Source: Trichoplax sp. H2
Lineage: Eukaryota; Placozoa; Uniplacotomia; Trichoplacea
Length of the DNA: 64,000 nucleotides
NCBI GenBank assembly: GCA_003344405.1
Contig: NOWV01000061.1
Span: 124,001-188,000 of the forward strand
Reading direction: 5' to 3'
In this document: positions 27,201 through 36,715 of the stretch, in pieces
Numbering within the stretch: position 1 is the first letter of the stretch
Layout of the letters: every line of letters starts with the position of its first letter
Notes under the pieces: model-generated
Database searches by the model: none
What the model was told of the DNA's origin: nothing
What the model saw: the letters and a program-made list of their open reading frames with translations, nothing else
Position numbers and translations under genes: made by a program

Positions 27201-29029
27201 ATGACACATTATCTTATAAACTTACCCAAAGATTATGCTACAACAGGATTCAATCAATATACCAATGCATAAAACAAACACAGCCCCGATATGAGGCATC
27301 TTTCAATTGGTAGAGTATAAAATAAAAAATAAGTCAAATTTAAAATTTTATAATCATTGCAATATCAAATCTTAATTTTTATACAGTTCGTGGAAAATGC
27401 TAAACAATACAGTATAACATCTGAAACGATACCCCGTAACTATTACTGCACCGGATAGGATCGTTCCTAATGTACTGACTACTGTCGATAAGAACATAGT
27501 TTACACATACTAGATTTCGAAGAATTCGGGAAGAACTTTAATAAAGATTGTCGATATCTAAAGCATTAACTCACCATCAGCCCGCATACGAAAGAAAATA
27601 GAAAGTTGGTAGCTGGATATACAGCGAATATTAAGCCAACTGTAAACTGGTTGACATTTCTATTCTTAGCCTGAAACCATTTAATTAAGAGTAAAAATAA
27701 ATTCCGTAGTATTATTATACTTTTAATTAATTATTTATTTAATGTAATGTATATATACAGTACTGCATAATATTGTAGTCAGGTAAATATTGTACTCGAG
27801 AAGCGCTCTCCGCTAAGTAAAAAATCTTTGATCAAAATAAAAGAACTTTTACTACAGCTTCATCAACCTGCTCTAGCTAGCTAATAATGAAGCCCTTATA
27901 TACTTTTAACACGGTTAACCTGTACACAAATGATTATTAAAACACATATAAATTGTGTTGTCAGTATAAATCTGTTTAACATAGATTTATATGAAATAGA
28001 ATCTTGTCAATTCATTCTAGACGTTATTCAGTTTGACAATGAACAACTAGTCATCCTTTTTTTTATTATTAGACAGTATGGGAGAGAAGAAAAGATAGAA
28101 AGAAAGAACAACCTCGTAATCAAAACAGGGATTACTCAATCAAAAATTGTGCCCTTGCCCTAGAAAAATAGAAAAAGGGGTTCGAGGCAGTGTCAATATT
28201 TATATATTGTACTGTAACTATACTATACTATACGATCCAGTATGTGTACTGTACTGTATTTAACAGATTCAATCAAGAAATAGTAGGTGTTAATTGTACA
28301 CTGTACAGTACTGTTGATGGAAATACGATTAAATAAATTATTTATTATCAGAAATATTTATAATGCAAGACTTATTATGAATGAGAATTAGGAGGGATGC
28401 ACTGTACGTAATCTATAATTTATTTAACATGACTATTTTCAGACATTAATACAGTAGATACTCTAGTAAGCAAAATTTTATCTTTACTATCCATACCTCA
28501 ACAGTAATCCTGTACTTATTTACTTATGCTGAATATTGAATGGCAGAGCATTACCCCCGCCGTCCTGTGCTGAACTTTCATAAAATGCATACGTGTATGT
28601 ACAGCGTTATACTGTGCTATTCTACATTTTGACAATATACTGTGCATCAACTATACGCGGCGTCGCTTCACCTTCGTTTCCGTCGCGGATAAACAGACTT
28701 TCATTGTTATATATGTAAGGATTATTCTATTCTAACCCTGTAAATTGTACAGGAAAGTACAGTACTGTACAGTCCTGTAAAATGATGGCAATGGGATTGT
28801 AAACAAGACATATTGGGCTTGATTCAACATACGATTAACTGGATCAACGTTGACCCGATCCACTTACCACTGTTGGAAAGAAAGGAGCAAGGACAGCAAA
28901 CATAGTTGTCACCAGAAAGCTGATAATAGATAACAGCCCTAAGATGATTATCTTCTTTCGGCGGCTAAACTGTAGGTTTAATTTATTAGCAGTCCCATCC
29001 TGAATTTTGTTGGTAAGATCATCCATCAA
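24254..29029 (-). CDS. SLC18B1-like MFS transporter, copy D (16 exons, 467 aa)
   Basis: Exons 5' to 3': 28868-29029, 27575-27670, 27226-27299, 26786-26933, 26496-26564, 26309-26399, 26073-26141, 25839-25909, 25629-25727, 25433-25521, 25205-25312, 25038-25139, 24885-24957, 24597-24623, 24402-24460 and 24254-24320, giving a 1404-nt frame. Helix 1 ends VLAPFFPTV before a canonical GTAAGT donor. Helix 5 has GYTAGPTVGG. Helix 7 reads GSVDLGLALHI, so the usual LDP has become VDL. Helix 11 reads GPIISG. Exon 12 carries an acidic insert (LNDDDNEET) that makes it the longest of the set. The C-terminal tail ends SDTSEKSL and lacks the acidic dileucine found in copies C, F, G and H. The start is the first of two adjacent Met codons. 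The exon 4 donor, GTTCGA, is weak. The promoter side faces NFYB divergently. Confidence 0.87.
28748..28780. repeat. Palindromic TACAG/CTGTA repeat cluster
   Basis: Runs of the type GTACAGTACTGTACAG occur between the copy D intron 1 region and its 5' flank. They belong to the pentanucleotide repeat described at 30427-30524. Confidence 0.6.
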
Positions 29030-29584
29030 GATGGAACTATTATATTATACTCGTGCGAGTATATCTCTACTTTCGTAGCAAAGGTAACCGCAATGACACC
29101 CAATACTTTGTAGACAAATTATTTACTGTACATCGTACATGTATAATTAAATTATATATTATATGTTATATGAACAGTACATTATAATAATGTACTGTAT
29201 CTCATCCTCTACAAATCGGAAGCATCCCTTGCCATTATACCCATCCGGAAACATGACGCAGCACGCGTCGTATTGTACATTGTATGACATTTGCTTTGTG
29301 GTAAGGCCTGCCTTCCTTTTATTAGCCCATGATACTTGTACATACAGTGTACAATGTACAGTAAGGTCTCTAGTATACAAAATAGTGATCTACAGACCAT
29401 GCGCGCAGTCTGTGGTTGTACAGTACTGTACTGTACTGTACCTAACCATGGCAGGGGCGGCGCGGGACTAATCAACTTCTTATATGATAGTTCGTTTTTA
29501 GTTTTTTATAATAATAAAATTCATATTTCATAGTTAGTTTTTAGTTTTTATATTAATAGTAAATTCTTATAATTTACTATAGTA

Positions 29585-29689
29585 TCCCTGTCCCAAACTA
29601 GTCCCTAACTCTACAGAAAACATGTGAGAAAGAATGAGATATACACTTATACAGTAACATGTTTGCATGGGACTAGTTTGGGAAAGGGA
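29585..29689. repeat. Foldback element with 21-bp terminal inverted repeats
   Basis: The left arm TCCCTGTCCCAAACTAGTCCC is at 29585-29605. Its reverse complement is at 29669-29689 with one mismatch in 21. About 63 bp separate the arms, and ACATGT strings lie inside. The size and structure fit a very short MITE-like or foldback element. No convincing target-site duplication was identified. Confidence 0.65.
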
Positions 29690-30080
29690 CATACTGTACT
29701 AAATTAAGTATTTAATTTGAAAAAAGAAATTGAGTGGAGTCCTTGAACATGGACTACAGTACAGTACTGTACTAGGAGATCCGCATTGATCACTCACTCG
29801 TGGATGGACAGACATTTTAGGCTTCATCTCTCCAAAAATACCGTGTCAAACACGTAGTAAGTCTGCAGACTACAGCCGGTCGATTCTTTCTAAATGAAGC
29901 CATATTACATTGAATCTTATTATTTGTTACTAAAATTTTGCTTGGAAACAGCTATAGAAGATCGTAAATATTATTCAAATAAATAAGCACTAGAGGTTTA
30001 GAAAGCAGACACGGAAGATACTAGGCAGCAAGGCAGTCGTTTGTCGATATTTACAGCCTCATTCAAGTTAGGATAAAAAA

Positions 30081-30114
30081 AGTCCGTCCGCCTGACGGAG
30101 TAATCATCAGTCTG
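30081..30114. repeat. Dispersed repeat, inverted relative to 22514-22544
   Basis: AGTCCGTCCGCCTGACGGAG followed by TAATCATCAGTCTG is, as reverse complement, similar to 22514-22544 upstream of copy C. Related GTCTGTCCGTC strings occur near 22810 and 52650. It is probably part of an old dispersed element. Confidence 0.5.
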
Positions 30115-30426
30115 TACGTATGATATTAGTTAAATGTTACTTGAGTGTGATGCAGTTAGGGAACACTACAGTACAGTATTATGTATTGTACTGTACTGTA
30201 TGTTTAGCTATGCACTGCGTACTTTATTTTAGGCATGTTTCTGGTAATATTGATATTAATATTAAGGATTACTAAGGATTACTAAGTGACTAGCGAAAAG
30301 AGGGTAAACGAGCTAGGGATCAGATATAGAAAAATTACTTTTTTTCTTTCTTTTCGCCTCTATCGTCATCCTAGTCCCTGTTCTTTGTTCTTTTTACTGT
30401 TGAATGTTGATGACTGAAGAACATAG

Positions 30427-30524
30427 TACTGTACACTGTACAGAGCAGTACTGTACTGTACTGTACTGGTCATCATGGTCTGGTCTACAGTACAGTACTG
30501 TACAGTACAGTACAGTACAGTATG
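30427..30524. repeat. TACAG/CTGTA pentanucleotide repeat in inverted arrangement
   Basis: Repeats of CTGTA (GTACTGTACTGTACTG) are followed by repeats of TACAG (CAGTACAGTACAGTACAG), separated by a short unique stretch. Because TACAG and CTGTA are reverse complements, the two halves can pair. The repeat lies immediately upstream of the likely NFYB promoter. Confidence 0.8.
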
Positions 30525-30554
30525 GACAACAATCTGACACGGTACTGCTTTTCA

Positions 30555-30731
30555 CCTAGATTGGCCCGATTTTACTCACGTGATCATTTGCGCGGCGACT
30601 GTGGTTGGCCGTTGAAAACGGCAAAACTACAAGTGATAGGCTGCGAACATTTAGTCAATCTCATTGCCATTGGTTCATCTTATAAAGACATCGTGTCCAT
30701 TTAGCCAATTGGAGGAAGAAAATCAATTCAG
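30555..30731 (+). promoter_or_regulatory. Probable NFYB promoter and 5' UTR exon with CCAAT boxes
   Basis: CCAAT or ATTGG pentamers occur at 30560-30564, 30669-30673 and 30705-30712 (overlapping in both orientations), with another at 30757-30761. A CACGTG E-box is at 30577-30582 and a TATAAA string at 30681-30686. A GT donor follows CAATTCAG at 30731, and an acceptor ends at 31740 just before the NFYB start codon. This fits a non-coding first exon spliced to the coding exon. The cluster suggests, but does not show, that NF-Y regulates its own subunit gene. Confidence 0.35.
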
Positions 30732-31604
30732 GTTTGTTTCCCTTCACGCCCTTTGGCCAATTAAGATAAAGGATTGAAAACTTTGTCTACTACGTAAAAC
30801 TACTACACAGTCACTTTTTCTTTTCTCTCGATCACAAATCATGCCAAGGTATCATGTCCTTTCTTCAATCGATTTTACAAAGATAGAAAATGTGGTAGAG
30901 TTGAGTTTACCGTTATCAGTCTGTCACCAATCTACCGCCTATCTCAGTGATCTCGATAGTCTTTTTACTTACTAAACTATTCTATAGGCTAAACATGCAG
31001 TGTGGAACGTGTAAAGGCTGCTTAGGTGAACATGGAGCTATCGACTCCATACTTTTTACCCCCAATGACTTTTATATTTCGTGTCGAAAAATACATCAAC
31101 TCATCCTGTAAAGATAAACGTCCATTGGTTACAGATTCTATCAATATTGGATAGACCATACAAGAGGTCACATAGTCAGTACTTTACCGAATAAAGCACA
31201 TTGTATTCAAATCTTAGTTTCGATCCACAATTCTTAAACTTGCAAAGATTATTAGGTAACCGTGTATTACCCACTCTTCATGCAGAAACAATCATGATAG
31301 TTATCCAGATTTTTTAAAGTATATCACTACGCTTAGAAGATCCTTTTCTATCTCTTTTCGATGCATTTTACGTATCGCTAATAATTACAGTCAATTTTAG
31401 CTTTTAGCATGTGAGTTACTGTGGCTACTGTCGAGAACGTGCTGTATAAAGTAGTGTATGTTGTATTCTTTGAGATATAGTTTCACCGGTGATCCGACAT
31501 AAACAGCACCATGTAATAAGAAGATTATTTTGATTTGGCGTAGAAGTACCTACTGTACAGTAGTTTGTATAAATGATATACAGAAGCTAATTTAGATACA
31601 CATC

Positions 31605-31624
31605 TATATATATATATATATATT
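31605..31624. repeat. TA dinucleotide microsatellite
   Basis: About ten TA units lie within the presumed 5' UTR intron of NFYB. Confidence 0.85.
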
Positions 31625-31767
31625 ATAAACGTGGAAGCATCCTATATGATAAATTGTAATTGTTAAGATGGCGGGTACTGGACATTTCTATTGTTTAAAA
31701 GTCGTAATAATTTTTAATTTTTATATCTTCATTAATACAGCCACTGCTAGTACAGCATTCCGCTTCG

Positions 31768-34066
31768 ATGGCCACTGAACAAGAATCAGCGACAGCCGTC
31801 GATGATAGTGTCGACAATCAAATTAAAAATGGCGTCAGGCAGAATCTACTAGCACATCATATCGGTAACGCTAGTGATACATCTATGCAGGGAAATGCCA
31901 ATAATTTAATTGTCTCGACTGGCAGTTCGTCAACTCCTCGAACAGATAGGAATGAAAGGAGTGCTCCGAACTCTACTAGCTTTGATTACAATGATGTTAG
32001 CTTAGATGCTGCACTACCCGAGCGTAGCAGTTATATGTTGCCCGGGGAAGGCCACGAACAACAAGAAGGCCGCTTAGAAGGTACTTATTGCAATGGTTCA
32101 AAAAGTTCACTTATAAAGACGATTTTTGTTGTATTTGACAATAATTGACATTCTTATAGCTAACTATTCATGACGTATGTTAATTATAAGGCGAAGTATT
32201 ATTGGTATGATATACTTGTATACTGTACAGTACTGTAAATGTAGATCATGTTTGCTTGGCTGTAGTTTACGTACTGTATATGTGATATACTCTAGACCGT
32301 GAACAACTAGAAAAGCCCTTTTTCTAGTTGTCCATGTCTATATTCATCCAAAGCGCGGCGCTAATTGAATAGTGTTGTACAGTAGAGTATTACGATCAAT
32401 ATACTATAGTAGCATATCCTTATAAAAGTAACAAGCAACTGTAGCCTTTCAACAAAGTAGCATGTATTATTGATTAGATCTTAAGCTATCCTGCTTTCAT
32501 TTATTTTGCAATAACTGATGCTATCAGCTGATATACTGTAGCATAGTCAACTATTCGCTTTAAAATTAAATTTGGAACTCAATGCAATAGATACTTTATT
32601 ATGTGGCGTTTGCTAAGGCATACAATATAAGAATCAATTTCTGTTGCATATGTTGAATATGTAACAGAACGAGTATAGTACAGTACTGTGCACTATGGAG
32701 CCACAAATTGTAGTCTGGATTAGTAACTGTATTATTAACAATGCATGTTGTACGATTTATTAATGTCACCTACTTGCGTTAAGTTAAATTAACAAGTAGA
32801 TAGTGCTGTAGTAAATCACACGCGTATATGCTGGAACTAAACTTTACCCGTGACCTGTCTTAAGGATACTAATGTGATTTACGTAATTCAAATTTTAAAG
32901 ATAATTCTATGAGCAACTTACAAGTTGAAGAAGATGACCAGGAAGGTAAAGATAAGGAGGCTATAAGGGAACAGGTTAGTGAAGAAAGACCGCAGGTTAA
33001 TATTTAGAGCATAGACTGTACGTGATGGCACCTAGTATTACTAAAATTGCATTATCCTTCAGATGTATCTAAATGTGCCTGTATAGCGTAATGTCATTGT
33101 AGAATACAGCAATTTTAGATGTAGAGCCATAAAGATAAAATAATTGTTACATACTCAAATAATAGTTGAATTAAGCTGGTCATCAATTATCAACGTTAGG
33201 ATCGATTTTTACCGATTGCAAATGTTAACCGTATCATGAAGGCGGCATTACCCAAAGTAGGAAAGGTAGGTAGATATATATTGAATTAGTAATTATTTTT
33301 CCTTCATAAATTCCTCACTGTTCTTGCAGATTGCCAAAGATGCCAAAGAATGCGTCCAGGAGTGTGTGTCAGAATTTGTTAGCTTTATTACTAGCGAGTA
33401 TCCTATATAAATTATTTTATAAAGTACAATCACCACTTTGCAGTTAAAATTTTGTAGATAAGGTGTGACCTATTAATTAATATCAGTATAGATACTATAT
33501 TGTCCTTAACAAAGATTCTACAGAGCGAGTGATAGATGTCAACAAGAAAAAAGAAAAACAATAAATGGTGAAGATATCTTATTTGCAATGTCTAGTTTGG
33601 GTTTCGATAATTATATTGAGCCATTGAAAATGTACCTAACAAAATATAGAGAGGTTTGCTTCAACTACTTTACGAATTGATGAATTGATGAAACAAAATG
33701 CTAAAACTAAAACCTACATTGGTATTACTTTGGCCAGGCTATGAAAGGAGATAAAGGACCTATGAATATATCTCATGGTAAGGGAGATGCAAACGATGAC
33801 TTGGATGATAGCACTGTCCAACCAGAACATCAATCATATCAAGTTACAAATGCTCATTTACATTCCGGATTGATTGCTGCTCCGCCTGGGCAAAATGATC
33901 AAGCGAATCCATCAAATATTTATTCTAGCCATTTTTCCGGCCAGGTATCACATTGTTTACTGTGCATAATCAATCGATCTTGTTACTTGATGGACATGGA
34001 CCCATTCTTAATACCATCAACTTTGTTATGCTTTTTCAGATGCCATCTGGGATTTCTTATAATTGA
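31768..34066 (+). CDS. NFYB: Nuclear transcription factor Y subunit beta (7 exons, 294 aa)
   Basis: NF-YB pairs with NF-YC through a histone fold and, with NF-YA, binds CCAAT boxes in the nucleus. Exons: 31768-32080, 32901-32974, 33200-33265, 33330-33397, 33524-33653, 33738-33944 and 34040-34066. All junctions are GT-AG and the frame is 885 nt. The histone fold spans about residues 130-220. Visible segments are [55 protein letters not shown] and [20 protein letters not shown]. These match the animal consensus almost residue for residue. The linker before the fold (DNSMSNLQ ... IREQ) also resembles the vertebrate protein. The protein is longer than the roughly 207-residue vertebrate form, mainly through a Ser/Asn-rich N-terminal exon of 104 codons. 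The start is the first ATG after a likely 5' UTR acceptor. It is the only plus-strand gene here, divergent from copy D and convergent with copy E. Confidence 0.95.
32293..32340. repeat. Hairpin in intron 1 of NFYB
   Basis: AACAACTAGAAAA pairs with TTTTCTAGTTGT across a GCCCT loop. The pairing continues imperfectly to the flanking TAGAC and GTCTA, giving about 21 paired positions. It is an inverted repeat within an intron of a conserved gene. It could be a tiny foldback element or a structured RNA segment. Confidence 0.6.
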
Positions 34067-36715
34067 AACAATTCACAAAGCTACGCCAATATAACTATTT
34101 GAATTAGCCCAATGCAGAAATTGCGCCCTATTCCATTTTCAAGAATGCTCTATGATTTGCTTATTGATCGAAAGTTATATTTTATGCACCTCATTATGAT
34201 GTCTGGTTATAAATGTTTAGTATCACCGGGATGTATAGTTGCTAGTGACTAGATGAATGCTTTTAACGTCATGAATCTTGTACTTAAAAAATTATTAATG
34301 TACGTTATATGAATTGCACGGTTGTGATTACTGCACCAACAGTTTGATAGCTATTACCAGAATTCTATCTACTAAATGTAAAATAACAATAGAATAACAT
34401 CTTTTTTAAGGTTGTTAAAATCATGACCAACTCGAATACTGTCTGATTCACATTGTAAGCCCTGTTTGCAAATGAAGGATAAATACATCCAACTCTAATA
34501 TTATGTGATCAAATTCATTCAATATCATCTTCTTGTATGACATGGTATGAGCGGTAGAGCTACTGAATGAGTACTGCACAGTTAGCTTTTACAGGATGTT
34601 ACCGCAAACGACATGTGTGATGTGATAGATGTCACTGTAGTACAACGTTTACTACATGTAAAGTTTATAATAAATCACTAATGTTGACCAATTGCTTGTC
34701 AATTTACAATCCAATTTCGATAAATACGGGTAAAATCCATTGGAAAGTTACCAATCATAATCTATGAAGCTAATATATAAATAATCTTAGAATACTCGTA
34801 CGTATACGCATGATAGGCATGTCTTTGTAACTAGGTTGATACGTAGGACAAAATAAAAATAGTGGATAAATTATATCTTATAATCTACATTTTGTTATGG
34901 AGTCCTTAGAGTTAATTTAGTTACGATTTGCTGCCATACTTGTGCCAATTACTGTATGCAGTATTTACGACGAAATTCTAAAATTATCTTGCAAATATTT
35001 TAATCTCATATTCATATTGTCTTTGACACCCATAAAGTTGTTACTTTGCCATATGTTAGTACTGTGAAATACAGTATGTGTTTTAAGTAAGAATTATAAG
35101 GGAAACGATCTATTTTTCTTCTTAAATGCAACAATCCGATTGATTTTTTCAATTCTTATTATCCAGATTTCGATCCGTTAATATATAACATATACCATAG
35201 CTGAAAGAATTTACAGTTTGGCGCAATACAGAGATAGCTGTAATAAAATCAATCAACAACTAATCCATTGTCACTGCGCTAATATCAAGTCTTTGTATTA
35301 AGGAGCTGCATTTAAGTTACTCAAGATAAATTTATTACTAATACTCTGGAGCATCGTATCAGCTTAATATTATCTTTTGTTATATCACTATACCACGGTG
35401 CAATTACTTCATGAATAGTAGTATAGATTAAGTATTTGTATCGTAGTAAATTTCTGCCTATATACAGTGGATTAGGCTAACTAAGATTTTGTCATTGACT
35501 TGTAATCGCGAACGTTGCTCGTTAGTAACCGATTTTGTAGTTTCACGAGCAAAATTACGTTGGTCGTATTAGTTGGAATAAAGTAAGAGTAGCTCAATAT
35601 TGTCAGGTTTATCTGTAAGACTACCGTATAGAAGGGTAGTTCTCGGCCTAAACTAGAATACTAGTTAACAGTAACAACTTAAAAGAGCAGAATATTTTAC
35701 GTTATCCTTTGTCAGGAGAGTGATCCGTGACACACTAGTTAACAAAGCTTTAATCTATAAGGGTATCATATAATATATGGTAACAAAAAAGGAATCAACG
35801 AAATAAAATCTAATCTAGTCGTATTGCTAGGGTTTTAAACTATTTTTAGCTATTGATGAACGTGTAAGTACAAATTAAATTCTGACTACTGATTAGTTAT
35901 ATCATCATTGTGTCAACAATTAAGAGTATTGCAGTTTTCTGATATATGAGTAATTTATATCATGTTGATAGTTTGTCATACATGAAAAGATTATGACTGG
36001 CAAAAGCTCCTACTCTTTTCGCGAGTACAAAGTATTAGAATTTATGTACAGAGAAAGAGTTAGTTAAATTAACTCAAAAGAACTATAGCTCTCAACTAGC
36101 TAACCAAACGTATTAGAGTCATTAAAAATATAATTGCTCTAAATCTATTCTTCGATTGATTTGCTCACAAATTTAGCATTATGTGTGTGACATTCTGTTA
36201 GTAACCATGCACCCAACTGATACTGTTAAATGTAGGGTTATACTACGAATTGAATCTTCCATTTAAGTAATATCAAAGGCTATTTATTTGTATCCATTCG
36301 ATATGATATTTTTGTAATAATTTCCAAAGTATTTTATGTAACAATGATTTCATAGCTCATTAATGTAAGTAATAAAACTTTACAGAAACAGCCCTTCAAA
36401 TCTTCCATAAATAATGAAGCAAAAGAAGGGAATGAAGTATACTGTACTAGAGACAGCAACTCTAAAAACGGGCACCATTCCACTTTTCCATTTTTCAATC
36501 ATTGATAATTAAGTATGAGTCAGAGTCCAAACATATGGTCGATTCTGAAATCTTTATAAGTATTAATACAGTAAAAATAGTTTGCCAAAGAAACAAGTTG
36601 AACAATTGTGACATTTTCCGACAAATTTTTTTGATTAAGCCAAAATTTCTGTTAATAAAGTAAGCCAATTCAGCCTGGCTTTCGTAATGTTTCATCTTAA
36701 GTTAGCATTAACGAC
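34067..36715. other. Convergent spacer between NFYB and copy E
   Basis: This holds the 3' flanks of both genes. An AATAAA string near 34670 is a possible NFYB polyadenylation signal. No conserved transporter exon and no other gene was recognised. The minus-strand open frame at 36495-36695 just 3' of the copy E stop has no family resemblance. Confidence 0.45.

Larger units (their letters stand above)
29030..30426. other. Divergent intergenic region between copy D and NFYB
   Basis: This region contains many self-complementary TGTAC/GTACAG strings (for example 29418-29441, 29757-29774 and 30169-30203), a foldback element at 29585-29689 and a dispersed repeat at 30081-30114. Several overlapping open frames on both strands around 29159-29533 arise from this palindromic composition and are not credible genes. 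It may include the promoter of copy D. Confidence 0.55.

Noticed and set aside
29159-29533. Several overlapping open frames on both strands
   Set aside because: They overlap one another in palindromic TACAG/CTGTA-rich DNA. They are the expected shadows of self-complementary sequence and have no recognisable motif.
30522-30704. 60-codon plus-strand frame beginning just after the pentanucleotide repeat
   Set aside because: It overlaps the probable NFYB promoter and CCAAT boxes and has no recognisable motif; more likely 5' regulatory or UTR sequence.
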